Shown one piece after another: positions 9,252-18,015 of a stretch of DNA of 64,000 nt. The DNA comes from GWE2-40-63 sp041664345 (GTDB taxonomy: Bacteria > Bacteroidota > Bacteroidia > Bacteroidales > SZUA-534). The stretch spans positions 39,600 to 103,599 of the forward strand of contig JBAYKX010000013.1 in NCBI GenBank assembly GCA_041664345.1, read 5' to 3'. Position 1 is the first letter of the stretch, and each line of letters starts with the position of its first letter. The notes beneath the pieces are model-generated. The model saw only the letters and a list, made by a program, of their open reading frames with translations. It did no database searches and was not told the DNA's origin. Both the position numbers and the translations under genes were made by a program.

Positions 9252-9680
9252 ATGAAGAAAATAGTAACTATATTATTGACCCTATTTATTGCTTTGCAGT
9301 TTAGTAATGCATTGGCTCAAAGCGATGAATTGGTGAATGTTTGTGCACTGGGAATTGGCAATGCTACTTATTTAAAGGATTATAAAGTTAAGCTTGGGGC
9401 TAGCAGTGTTTCACCTCCATCGGCTAAATTCAATGTAATTTTGAATAAAGGAACCATGTATAAAATTACTGTTTGTAATGCTGAAGGGTATGCCGGGGAA
9501 GCTGTTGTGCAGCTAATGGAAAACGCAACTGTTTTGGGAACTAATATTAAAGCAGATGGTAGTTTTGTAACAGCAATCGGTTTTCAATGTCAGAAAACAG
9601 GCATGTATAGCATTAATGTTTCATTTAAGGATGGTAAAGAAGGTGCTGCAGTGGCAATTCTTTCCTACATAAATATGTAA
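9252..9680 (+). CDS. Small secreted beta-rich protein (paralogue of 42331-42783)
   Basis: This 142-residue protein has a cleavable signal peptide (hydrophobic core, likely cut after NALAQ near residue 23). The rest alternates short strands, suggesting a beta-sandwich. It shares distinctive motifs with the product of 42331-42783: IGNATYLKDYKVKL/IGKATYLKDFRVRL, NVILNKGTMYK/SILLNKGTHYR and a final FQCQKTGMYSINVSF/FFCAKTQVYYLSISF. The start lies one base after the stop of the lipoprotein gene, so they are surely co-transcribed. No named function; a periplasmic or surface-exposed partner of the lipoprotein is an inference. Confidence 0.7.
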   Translation: MKKIVTILLTLFIALQFSNALAQSDELVNVCALGIGNATYLKDYKVKLGASSVSPPSAKFNVILNKGTMYKITVCNAEGYAGEAVVQLMENATVLGTNIKADGSFVTAIGFQCQKTGMYSINVSFKDGKEGAAVAILSYINM

Positions 9681-9700
9681 TTAATTGATGAAGTTATAAT

Positions 9701-9730
9701 AAAGAGGTGCAAGAAATTGCGCCTTTTTTA
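9701..9730. terminator. Imperfect hairpin between convergent genes
   Basis: An imperfect stem (AAAGAGGTGCAA at 9701-9712 with TTGCGCCTTTTT at 9717-9728) with a short loop and a T-run sits between the plus-strand array ending at 9680 and the minus-strand PAS gene ending at 9728. It is suitable as the terminator of the plus-strand operon. Confidence 0.55.
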
Positions 9731-12700
9731 TTTTAATTGCGGGTTCAATAGAACTACGAATGCCATGGAATGATTGAAAATAATTTCCTTCACAAAGATT
9801 TCTGCTTTAAATTCTGCCGCATTAAAAGGTTTAACAATGAGTTCATTCCGGTACTCTTTTATTCCGTATTTTTTCCAATGGAGAAATATTTCAATAATAA
9901 TACGAGTGGTTTGAGGCTGGAATACTTCATTGATTGTTAACTTATTTATAACATCATCGGATTTTATTCCCATCAATTCACACCATCGGTTATTTACATA
10001 CAGATGTTTGTTGTGTTGAATAATAGCGATACTAAACAAAGAATTCTGAGTAATTGCTTGAAGCAGCTCATGATTTTCCAACAATTGCTGTTCGGTTTGC
10101 CTAATTTTTGTAATATCACGAACAGTACCTATTAAATTAAACTTGCCATTGGGCGATTGGTGGAAACTGCTTGAATCTTGAATGTATTTAATTTCATTAC
10201 TATTAGGATTAATAATCCGGTAGGAAAGCGTGAAATTATTTTGATTCCGGAAGCTATCGTTTAAAATTATCTCCACTGAGAATTTATCCTCTGGATGGAT
10301 TCTATTAATCCACTCCGAAAATCCTATTGACAGTTGTTTTTCATCTAAATTAAGAATACTGGATGCTTCGGAACTTAAAAGGTAGTTTTGATTCAACGGA
10401 TTAAATTCCCAAGTGCCGATTGCTGTTGATTTTTTAATATCCCGCCATCGGAATAATTCCAATTCTTTTTCTTTTATTTGAGTTATATCTTGAATAATCC
10501 GCATGACAAATTCATCACCGGTAAGGTTTGATTTGCTGATGTGACCTATTTCGTTTATATATTTAATCTTTCCGTTTGTTAATTTTATTCGATACTGAAG
10601 GGTATGATTGCTTTTGTTGTTAATCGTGTTTTGAATGGTTTTTTCAACCATTTCCTTATCTTCCAATTGAATCATTGACTGGTAGCTGTCTAAAGATAAA
10701 GGTGTTAACGGAGATACCTCCAGTAAATCATACATTGAATCGCAAAAAACAACACTATTTGATTGGAGGGAAATCTCAATATAACCTGTTTTTGATAGTT
10801 TTTGGATTTGGATGAGATTTTCAGAATTCTTTTTTAACTCCAATTCGGTTTTGCGAAATGCAGAAACATCCTGAAAAGTTCCAATGGATCGCTGCAATTC
10901 TCCTTGGCTATTTTTAACAAAAGTTCCAAGTGCTTTAATAAATTTTATGTTTTGGTTACGGGTTACAATCCTAAAGTCGAAATCGAAGGATTGGTTTGTT
11001 TGCGTTGATTTTTGAAATTGGATGGAGGCCGCGACTTTATCTTCCGGATGGATGGTGTCTACAAAGTCTGAAAATTTGATTCCAGTATTTCTAAAAGGGA
11101 TCTCTAAAATATTCCAAACCTCATGCGAAAAGTGAGTTGATTTAGTGATATAATTGTGATCCCAGTAGCCAACTTTTGCTATATGTTCGGCCTGTTTAAG
11201 CCTTTTCTCGCTTTCACGTAGTGCTAGCTCTGAGCGTCGCATGTTTGTAATATCTAAACAAGTTCCCCGTAACTTTATAACCTCCTTTTTATCATTTGTT
11301 ATCGGACGATAATTAATGGCAATGTGTTTGGTTTCATTATTTGGTTGAATTCGAATGATACCTTCACCCGATGTATTGGTAGCAATGCATTTATAGAATG
11401 CATTCATTACCTCTTCCTGGTCTTCGCGCACTAAAAGGTCTTTAAATTGTGCAGAATTAAGAAAATAGTGAAGTATGTCGGTGCCCAGAATTTGCCTGTT
11501 TTCTGGATTATCAAAGAATAAATCTTTGCCAACATCATATTCCCAGTAGCCCAATCGTGCAATTTTCTGTGCTTCTTTTAGCATTTGGGTTGATTGTTCA
11601 ATTTGTTGCTCTGCCTCTTTAAGTTGTGTAATATCCATGGAAAGGCCCAAAATTATGGGTGCTCCTGTTGGCGATTGATGAAGCGTTTTAATGGTTTTAA
11701 AATGCTTAATTTCGCCATGTGCATTGGTATATTCATGCTCACTTTCCAGCTTTTTTTTGAACTTCAGTAGTTTTAAATCTTCCTGAAAATATTTCTCAGC
11801 TATTGCTTTTGATTGTTGTACTTCGTAATCAGTTTTACCGATGGTTTCATCAGCCGTAATTCCAGTTATTTGTTCAGCTGCATTGTTCCAGTAAAGGTAT
11901 TTAAAATCAGGAGTAGTTTTAGCAAAGAATAATACCGGAATATTGTTCATAATTGTTTCCAGGAACAACCGGTATTCTTCGTTTTGCTGTTCCGCTTTTT
12001 TTCTTTTTGATATATCACGTCTGAAAATTAAGATGGCTGGTGTTTCCTCATGCAAAACAGGGATGTAACTAATGGAGAAATACTGGTAACTACCCTCATT
12101 ATTTCTGAGTCGGGCTTCAATTTTTATACGGGAATTTTTTTTTAATTGCAAAAGGGCCTCTTTACCTAAATGAACATCGTCAGGATGAAACAATTCAAAG
12201 TTATTGTGATCAATCTGGAGGTATTCTTCAAGAGTGTAACCCAACATACTATAAAGGGCTGTATTGTATATAATTGGTTTAAAATCGAGATTAAAAAGGC
12301 CAATTCCATCGTTGGCATTTTCAATTAGGGTCCGGTATTTATATTCACTTTTCAAGAGTGCTTCTGATGCTTTTTTTTCTGCCGATATGTCTTGCACCAT
12401 GGCTATTGCCGAAGTGGTATTATTATTCTTATCCTTTATAGCGGAAACAATTATTTTAACCCAAATTATGCTTCCCTTTTTTTGGATGTATCGTTTGGTG
12501 AGCGAAAAACTTGAAATTTCGTTATTAAATAACCGGGCATATTGTTTGGCGTTGTTTTCGAAATCGTCGGGAAAGGTAAAATCTTTTAGTTCTTTTTTCA
12601 ACACTTCATCCATACTATAGCCGGTAATATCGCTGAATTGATGATTGGTGTAAATGGGTTGGAATTTACTGTTTACCAATACAATGGCTATGGGGGCATT

Positions 12701-13303
12701 TTCAAATATCGAACGGAATATCAATTCACTTTTACGCAAGGCTTCTTTAGTAATTTCAAAAGTTGAAACATCTTGCAAAATGCCAATGGTTTGCGCCGGT
12801 TCACCTTTTTTCTGTTCCGACCAATAATTATCTTCATTTTCATGATTTTCAATCCAATAACCTAATTGAGCAATTTCCTGTGATTCTTTAAGTTGACGGT
12901 CCTTTTCGGTAAGCTCAAGTTTTTTTTGTTGAAGTTCAGTAATTTCTTCCAAGGTAAATGAGAATTCAACAGCAGTTAATTTTTTAAGGGTGAACCGATA
13001 ATGCTTGCCATCGGTTTCATAATAAAACAGCCATGAATCGTGGGTTGAGGACTTAATTTTTTGATGAATCAGTGAGCTATTAAAGTTGTTTAAAAATGAA
13101 AAAGCTTCCTGAACAGATATGGGAAACGCAGGATTTTTTAAATTGGAAATAGCTAAAAATGATTTATTGGCTGTTTGAACCTGTATATCTGAACTTGGTG
13201 TTGATTCCTCAATCCACAAAATTCCCATTGGAATTAGTGACTCGTTGAAAAGGGTTTTATAGAGTTCCGCTTGCTTGTTGCTGTCTGCAAAGTCTTCAAT
13301 CAT
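9728..13303 (-). CDS. Multi-PAS sensor protein without recognisable output domain
   Basis: The 1191-residue protein is almost entirely PAS/PAC repeats. I count about nine full units plus one shortened unit near residues 145-185 (AQLGYWIEN runs quickly into GILQDVS, as if the middle were deleted). PAC ends recur as variants of G-x-x-x-D-I-T/S. There are no transmembrane segments, no HisKA/HATPase, no GGDEF, no receiver and no phosphatase; the chain ends inside the last PAS domain (VVLLNPQLK). Bacteroidota histidine kinases often have such arrays before a kinase core, so this may be a kinase that lost its core, or a scaffold acting in trans. It is convergent with the SiaABC-like array. Cytoplasmic location is inferred. 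Confidence 0.85.
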   Translation of the reverse strand: MIEDFADSNKQAELYKTLFNESLIPMGILWIEESTPSSDIQVQTANKSFLAISNLKNPAFPISVQEAFSFLNNFNSSLIHQKIKSSTHDSWLFYYETDGKHYRFTLKKLTAVEFSFTLEEITELQQKKLELTEKDRQLKESQEIAQLGYWIENHENEDNYWSEQKKGEPAQTIGILQDVSTFEITKEALRKSELIFRSIFENAPIAIVLVNSKFQPIYTNHQFSDITGYSMDEVLKKELKDFTFPDDFENNAKQYARLFNNEISSFSLTKRYIQKKGSIIWVKIIVSAIKDKNNNTTSAIAMVQDISAEKKASEALLKSEYKYRTLIENANDGIGLFNLDFKPIIYNTALYSMLGYTLEEYLQIDHNNFELFHPDDVHLGKEALLQLKKNSRIKIEARLRNNEGSYQYFSISYIPVLHEETPAILIFRRDISKRKKAEQQNEEYRLFLETIMNNIPVLFFAKTTPDFKYLYWNNAAEQITGITADETIGKTDYEVQQSKAIAEKYFQEDLKLLKFKKKLESEHEYTNAHGEIKHFKTIKTLHQSPTGAPIILGLSMDITQLKEAEQQIEQSTQMLKEAQKIARLGYWEYDVGKDLFFDNPENRQILGTDILHYFLNSAQFKDLLVREDQEEVMNAFYKCIATNTSGEGIIRIQPNNETKHIAINYRPITNDKKEVIKLRGTCLDITNMRRSELALRESEKRLKQAEHIAKVGYWDHNYITKSTHFSHEVWNILEIPFRNTGIKFSDFVDTIHPEDKVAASIQFQKSTQTNQSFDFDFRIVTRNQNIKFIKALGTFVKNSQGELQRSIGTFQDVSAFRKTELELKKNSENLIQIQKLSKTGYIEISLQSNSVVFCDSMYDLLEVSPLTPLSLDSYQSMIQLEDKEMVEKTIQNTINNKSNHTLQYRIKLTNGKIKYINEIGHISKSNLTGDEFVMRIIQDITQIKEKELELFRWRDIKKSTAIGTWEFNPLNQNYLLSSEASSILNLDEKQLSIGFSEWINRIHPEDKFSVEIILNDSFRNQNNFTLSYRIINPNSNEIKYIQDSSSFHQSPNGKFNLIGTVRDITKIRQTEQQLLENHELLQAITQNSLFSIAIIQHNKHLYVNNRWCELMGIKSDDVINKLTINEVFQPQTTRIIIEIFLHWKKYGIKEYRNELIVKPFNAAEFKAEIFVKEIIFNHSMAFVVLLNPQLK

Positions 13304-13368
13304 GAAATATAGTGGATTTATAGGTCAAGTATGTTGAATTTGTAAACGCTTAGCAGGCAATAAAAGTT

Positions 13369-14355
13369 TTAATGCAGCCAGATAATAGCGAATACTGATA
13401 TAAGAGTCAAGGTAAAAAGTAGTTCAAGCATAAAATTTCTATGGCTTTCAGTAAAAAAAATGGAATATAGAATAGATAGTGGAATGGCTGCAATGTAAAT
13501 TGTTTCGAACCCAATAGAAGGGTGGAGTGCAAAAGCAGTCAATGTTAAAGCCAGAAACCAAAAGAAAAGGGTAAAATACTTGCGGGTGCTTATTTTCTTT
13601 ACCCCAACATAGAGTAAGCTCCAAAGCATAGCAATTAATAGAACCAAGGAAATTAGTGCTAGTGGAATAATGGTCCAAAAGTAAAAAACTTGCTTTGTTG
13701 TGGTACTAATAAGGATGTCTTTCAGATTTTCAATTAGTAATTGATGTTTGTTAAGTAAAAACAAAAATGCAAAAAGAAGGGCCAACGGTGTTATAAAACC
13801 AATGAGTGGAGCTATCCATTCGCGCCAGGTGTAATTTCGAAGAATTATCAGCGAAAGCCATATTAATAGGATAAAAACATAATAATGAGGATAAAAGAGG
13901 GCACTTATTCCTAAAAGAAATCCACCTTCAAAATATCGTTTTATTTGGTTTACTTCTTTGTCGATAACAAAAACCTTATCGATGGCAAAGAGAAGAAAAA
14001 AATTGCCAATTATTATTGGATGCATTTGTTGATACGGAAGCAAAATGGAACCAAACAATACAAACATAACTGAAGGTAGGTAGGTTTTGGTTTCAATAAA
14101 AATGTACTTGAAGTTAAGCCGAATAAGAAAATAGGATTGTAATATAAGAAAGAGTAAAGCCAACACCACAGATAATTTAGGGTACGGGGCAATAAAGTTG
14201 TAAATCCATTGATATACGAATGTAGCATGCGATAAAGGAGCCGGCTGGGTATGAAGGTTTAAACTCAAAAGAGAAGGTATCCACAGGGCGATTCCCAAAA
14301 GTGGAATTAAGAATATTACGTAAGGGTGATTGCTTTTGAATAGTTTTAGAAGCAT
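13369..14355 (-). CDS. Polytopic membrane protein, DUF6427-like
   Basis: This 328-residue protein is mostly hydrophobic, with roughly nine predicted transmembrane segments, starting with a short basic N-terminus (MLLKLFKSNHPYV). Such proteins of unknown function are found next to purD in many Bacteroidota, and here purD lies 9 bases upstream on the same strand, so the two are probably one transcript. The layout resembles small integral proteins related to lipid or glycan handling, but there are no catalytic motifs I can name. The family name is from memory of the sequence pattern and should be treated as tentative. Confidence 0.65.
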   Translation of the reverse strand: MLLKLFKSNHPYVIFLIPLLGIALWIPSLLSLNLHTQPAPLSHATFVYQWIYNFIAPYPKLSVVLALLFLILQSYFLIRLNFKYIFIETKTYLPSVMFVLFGSILLPYQQMHPIIIGNFFLLFAIDKVFVIDKEVNQIKRYFEGGFLLGISALFYPHYYVFILLIWLSLIILRNYTWREWIAPLIGFITPLALLFAFLFLLNKHQLLIENLKDILISTTTKQVFYFWTIIPLALISLVLLIAMLWSLLYVGVKKISTRKYFTLFFWFLALTLTAFALHPSIGFETIYIAAIPLSILYSIFFTESHRNFMLELLFTLTLISVFAIIWLH

Positions 14356-14364
14356 AACATAGTT

Positions 14365-15633
14365 TTATAAATCGAATCCAATATCGTGTCGGTAATAGCA
14401 GTGTGCAAAATTAATTAATTCAGCGTTTTTGTAGCATTTTTTTAAAGCCTGTTGCCGGTCAGTTCCCATGGAAGTAATGGCTAAAACCCGTCCTCCATTG
14501 GTTACAATTTGATTGTTTTTGACGGTAGTTCCTGCGTGAAACAGCAGGCTGTCGTGTATTTGTTCAAAACCGGTCATTACGATGCCTTTTTCATAATCGC
14601 CCGGATAACCACCTGAAACCATCATTACGGTGGCCGCCGCTTCCGGTTTAATGGCAAAAGGGACTTGGTTTAATGTTTTAGATGGAATGGCAGCCAGGAT
14701 TTCCAAAAAGTCGGCATCAATGCGGGGCAGCACTACTTCAGTTTCCGGGTCGCCCATCCGGGCATTGTATTCTATAACTATGGGTTCATTATTAACCTTA
14801 ATAAGGCCAAAGAAAATAAAGCCCTGATAGCGGATTCCTTCGGCTTTTAATCCTTTAACAGTAGGTTCAATAATGCGATCGATTACTTTTTGGGTAAACT
14901 CTTTGTTGGCAAAGGGAATTGGTGATACAGCTCCCATGCCACCAGTATTTAATCCGGTATCTTTTTCCCCAATCCGCTTATAATCTTTGGCTTCGGGCAA
15001 TAATAGGTAATTATCGCCATCGGTAACTATAAAATAGGATACTTCAATCCCTGAAAGAAATTCTTCAATTACTACTTTACTGGATGCTTCACCGAATTGC
15101 CCTTGCAGCATTATTTTTAGCGACGATTTAGCCTCTCCCAGATCGTTAATAACAAGAACCCCTTTACCGGCAGCTAACCCATCGGCTTTTAAAACGTAGG
15201 GTGGAGTCATGCTATCTAAAAAAGTACAGGCTTGGGTATAGGTTTCAAGGGTAAAACTGCCATAAGCTGCTGTTGGGATGTTATATTTTACCATGAACTC
15301 TTTCGAAAATTCTTTACTGCCTTCCAGCTGGGCGCCGGTTTTGTCGGGTCCAATAACGGGAATGTGTTTTATGTCCTTATCTTCTTCAAAAAAGTTGCGG
15401 ATACCTTTTACCAACGGGTCTTCGGGGCCAACCGCCACCAAGTTTATTTTATATTTTAATACAATTTCTTTAATGGATTCAAAATCGGTTACTGAAACAT
15501 CGAGGTTGGTGCCAACCTGACTGGTTCCCGCATTTCCGGGGGCAATATACAAGTTACTAAGCAGTTTGCTTTGGGCTATCTTCCAAGCCATGGTGTGCTC
15601 CCTTCCTCCCGAACCAAGAATTAAAACATTCAT
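14365..15633 (-). CDS. purD: Phosphoribosylamine--glycine ligase (GAR synthetase)
   Basis: At 422 residues the protein has full family length. It opens with MNVLILGSGGREHTMAWKIA, the GARS N-domain, and carries the ATP-grasp core (ADGLAAGKGV, NTGGMGAVSP, EYNARMGDPETEVVLPR). It catalyses the ATP-dependent joining of 5-phosphoribosylamine and glycine, step two of purine synthesis, in the cytoplasm. No frameshift is seen. It precedes the DUF6427-like gene with a 9-base gap. An inverted repeat at 15686-15733 lies upstream of the start and could affect its expression or separate it from the LuxE/PaaK-like gene upstream. Confidence 0.97.
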   Translation of the reverse strand: MNVLILGSGGREHTMAWKIAQSKLLSNLYIAPGNAGTSQVGTNLDVSVTDFESIKEIVLKYKINLVAVGPEDPLVKGIRNFFEEDKDIKHIPVIGPDKTGAQLEGSKEFSKEFMVKYNIPTAAYGSFTLETYTQACTFLDSMTPPYVLKADGLAAGKGVLVINDLGEAKSSLKIMLQGQFGEASSKVVIEEFLSGIEVSYFIVTDGDNYLLLPEAKDYKRIGEKDTGLNTGGMGAVSPIPFANKEFTQKVIDRIIEPTVKGLKAEGIRYQGFIFFGLIKVNNEPIVIEYNARMGDPETEVVLPRIDADFLEILAAIPSKTLNQVPFAIKPEAAATVMMVSGGYPGDYEKGIVMTGFEQIHDSLLFHAGTTVKNNQIVTNGGRVLAITSMGTDRQQALKKCYKNAELINFAHCYYRHDIGFDL

Positions 15634-15685
15634 CGGTATTTTATTAAAAATTTAGGTAAAAATAAGAATATCTGGCAGAAATTAG

Positions 15686-15733
15686 ACTTGTATCTATATT
15701 TTTTGATGGCTATTATTTATAATAGATACAAGT
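15686..15733. repeat. 12-bp perfect inverted repeat upstream of purD
   Basis: ACTTGTATCTAT at 15686-15697 is mirrored exactly by ATAGATACAAGT at 15722-15733, with a 24-base spacer. It lies between the stop of the LuxE/PaaK-like gene (15762) and the purD start (15633). No U-run follows on either strand, so it is not a standard terminator; an operator or an RNA structure in the purD leader is possible. Confidence 0.6.
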
Positions 15734-15761
15734 ACTTATAATCAGTTGTTTTGTTTGTTTT

Positions 15762-16757
15762 TTACCCCACCATTAAGTTACATCCCCTAATATCGCTGTT
15801 ATCGAACCGGCCCAAAACAGAAAACGTGCCATCGGTATGGGTTTTGCCCAAGTCTTTGGTTTCAATAAAGCAACAGGAATAAATATTGGCCAAATCAATG
15901 ACATTGATGCCACCGCTCCGTTCGGCAATTAAGTAGGAAAATGGGTCGTAGGTGTCACGTATGTATATCTTCATCCAGGGCGGGGTTTGAAAAATACCTT
16001 CACCTTTTGAATATCCTTGGGAGAGCAGTTCGGTCATGCCATATTCGGAATGGATGTGTGTTACCCCAAATGATTGGCACAATTGGTAATGTAATTCTTC
16101 GCGGATAAGTTCTTTACGCCGGCCTTTCATTCCACCGGTTTCCATTATTAGGGTTTTGGGAATATGCATGGGAAACTGTTCGGCCAAATCAAGCAAAGCA
16201 TAGGTAACGCCAAGTAGTATGGTTTTTTGGTTGGTACCAGAAAGTTGTTTTAAGGTTGTGGCTAGTTCGCTTAAATTATTCAGGTAGAATCCGCTGTTTG
16301 GGTGGCCGCTTTCCTGAATCAACCGGTTGGCCATATAAACCAGCGATGACCCTTCGCGTTCCAAATACGATGGGAGCAAGGCCAAAATGCAATAATCGGA
16401 AGGCGACCCATAAAAATGGTTAAACCCCTTTAGAAAACTGTTTTCATAAACAGAAATATTGTGAACCAAGTGTTTGCTGGTTTCCATACCAGTGGTTCCG
16501 CTGCTGGTGAAAATGGTTTCCACCGAAAGGTTATCTGCTATAACCCGATGTGTTTTAAAAAACTCAACGGGTAAAAAAGGAATTTGAGTAATTGTTTTAA
16601 CTTCAGTTGGATTAATTTTCAAAGTCTTGCAATAATCACGGTAAACCGCTATATGTTGGTATTGAAATTGAAAGGCATCCAAAGCCAGCACCTCAAATTT
16701 TGCGTGACTTTCAATTGAGAATATGTTTGACATCCACTGCTCAGGGGAAAGGATCAT
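15762..16757 (-). CDS. LuxE/PaaK-family acyl-protein synthetase-like protein
   Basis: The 331-residue protein has the adenylate-forming signature FTSSGTTGMETS near residue 100 and a later GMTELLSQGY element resembling the A5 motif, as in LuxE acyl-protein synthetase and the PaaK clan. It is shorter than phenylacetate-CoA ligases and lacks a clear C-terminal subdomain. These proteins activate carboxylic acids as acyl-adenylates; the natural acceptor of this Bacteroidota group is not known to me. The gene stands alone, divergent from the alpha/beta hydrolase at 17174, with 416 bases of repeat-containing spacer between. Confidence 0.8.
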   Translation of the reverse strand: MILSPEQWMSNIFSIESHAKFEVLALDAFQFQYQHIAVYRDYCKTLKINPTEVKTITQIPFLPVEFFKTHRVIADNLSVETIFTSSGTTGMETSKHLVHNISVYENSFLKGFNHFYGSPSDYCILALLPSYLEREGSSLVYMANRLIQESGHPNSGFYLNNLSELATTLKQLSGTNQKTILLGVTYALLDLAEQFPMHIPKTLIMETGGMKGRRKELIREELHYQLCQSFGVTHIHSEYGMTELLSQGYSKGEGIFQTPPWMKIYIRDTYDPFSYLIAERSGGINVIDLANIYSCCFIETKDLGKTHTDGTFSVLGRFDNSDIRGCNLMVG

Positions 16758-16908
16758 CTGTGTTTTATTTGGTGCAAAGATAAGCCAGCAGTTTTAAATA
16801 CCCGAATGATTTTGAAGGTAAAAAAGACGGATATTTATTGGTTAATTCTACTTTACGACTTTAAAAATGGAAAAAGAAGGTGTACCTCATTTTATATACC
16901 CACCCCAG

Positions 16909-16930
16909 CCCTCCCTAATTTTAGGGAGGG
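16909..16930. repeat. Short perfect hairpin repeat of CCCTCCCTAA type
   Basis: CCCTCCCTAA (16909-16918) and TTAGGGAGGG (16921-16930) form a perfect 10-bp stem with a 2-base loop. Similar CCTCC-rich hairpins recur at 19091-19207, so this looks like a dispersed intergenic repeat family. Confidence 0.65.
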
Positions 16931-16982
16931 AGTTTATATCTGCGAAATTTTAAATTTAGTAGTTTATAATAATCGGAGGATT

Positions 16983-17024
16983 CTCCCTTGCTTGCAGGGG
17001 AGATGTCCGATAGGACAGAGGGGT
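16983..17024. repeat. Intergenic repeat with TGTCC-GATA-GGACA hairpin
   Basis: A CTCCC/GGGAG pair flanking TTGCTTGCAG is followed by the hairpin TGTCC (17004-17008) GATA GGACA (17013-17017) and then GAGGGGT. This arrangement is recalled from intergenic repeats of other Bacteroidota genomes. It sits 52 bases after the CCCTCCC hairpin and may be part of the same composite element. Confidence 0.5.
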
Positions 17025-17173
17025 ACAAATAATATGAGTCGTAAAGTAGAATTAATTAATCCAGATTATTCTTAAATAATCCTGACGATACTACCTCCCA
17101 TTGAAAACACAACCACAATTTTAGGTTGATAATTTTTTAAACCCGGCAATTGATATATCTTTAGATTAGTAAA

Positions 17174-18013
17174 ATGTGGACTATGATACAAAAAGAAATG
17201 AATTGGAGTTCCAAAACTGGACACCAAATTTTTGCCAAGGTTTGGCAACCCGAAACTGACGTAGTGGCCGTTGTAACCTTGGTACATGGATTTGGGGAAC
17301 ATTGTTTGCGGTATGAGCCTTATGCCACTTTTTTTGTGGAAGCAAATATTGCCTTTGTGGCTTACGATCTTTATGGGCATGGCCAATCGGACGGTAAAAG
17401 GGGTACAATAAAAAGCTACAGTTCCCTGTTGGATGATGTGGAATTGGCTTTAAACCATTCAGCTCTTTTATTCCCCGGAAAACCAACTTTCCTTTATGGG
17501 CATAGCATGGGCGGAAATATAGTTTTGAATTATCTTTTAAAAAGAAATACCTTGGTTACCGGTGGAATAATAACTTCGCCTTGGCTTTCACTATTTAAAG
17601 AGCCAAATTTCTTAGTAAGAGGGCTGGTTTCATTATTTCAAAAAATCATTCCCAATGTCACTATCGACAGTGGGTTGGAGATTAAATACATTTCATCTAT
17701 TGATACAGAGGTGGAAAAATACCGAACCGACCCATTAAATCACGGAAGGATTTCATTCCTCCTGTTTCATGAAATTACTCATTACGGTTTATGGACATTG
17801 AATCATACGGCAGAATTGAATTTGCCGGTTCTAATGCTTCACGGAACTAATGACAAAATAACCTCTATTGAAGCTTCAAAAACTGCGGCTAAGGGGAATC
17901 CTGAAAAGATAGAATTTATTGCCTGGGAAAAAGGGTATCATGAATTGCATAACGACACCATGCGCAAAGAATTGGCGGCAAAAGTAATTCAATGGATAAA
18001 GGAAAAAATATAA
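17174..18013 (+). CDS. Alpha/beta hydrolase, monoacylglycerol-lipase-like
   Basis: The 279-residue protein has the serine hydrolase plan of monoglyceride lipases: oxyanion segment LVHGFGEHCLRY, YDLYGHGQSDG, nucleophile elbow YGHSMGGN, acid region LMLHGTNDKITS and a late histidine in KGYHELHND. No signal peptide is visible, so a cytoplasmic or peripheral role on lipid esters is likely. The ATG at 17174 is used; a second ATG nine bases on is also possible. The GSCFA gene starts two bases after its stop. The exact substrate is not deducible. Confidence 0.85.
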   Translation: MWTMIQKEMNWSSKTGHQIFAKVWQPETDVVAVVTLVHGFGEHCLRYEPYATFFVEANIAFVAYDLYGHGQSDGKRGTIKSYSSLLDDVELALNHSALLFPGKPTFLYGHSMGGNIVLNYLLKRNTLVTGGIITSPWLSLFKEPNFLVRGLVSLFQKIIPNVTIDSGLEIKYISSIDTEVEKYRTDPLNHGRISFLLFHEITHYGLWTLNHTAELNLPVLMLHGTNDKITSIEASKTAAKGNPEKIEFIAWEKGYHELHNDTMRKELAAKVIQWIKEKI

Positions 18014-18015
18014 TC

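Larger units (their letters stand above)
16758..17173. other. Repeat-bearing intergenic region, no gene seen
   Basis: These 416 bases between divergent genes contain two short palindromic repeats (annotated separately) and no convincing gene. An 89-codon open frame runs through the repeats and has no family character. A near-consensus -7 box TATCTTTA (17156-17163) lies just before the hydrolase start. Confidence 0.6.

Noticed and set aside
9252..9680. Reading the small secreted protein as a toxin or bacteriocin
   Set aside because: No immunity gene, leader or maturation genes; it is linked to a lipoprotein family instead.
16806..17075. An 89-residue open frame between divergent genes
   Set aside because: It overlaps two hairpin repeats and has no family character, signal or promoter.
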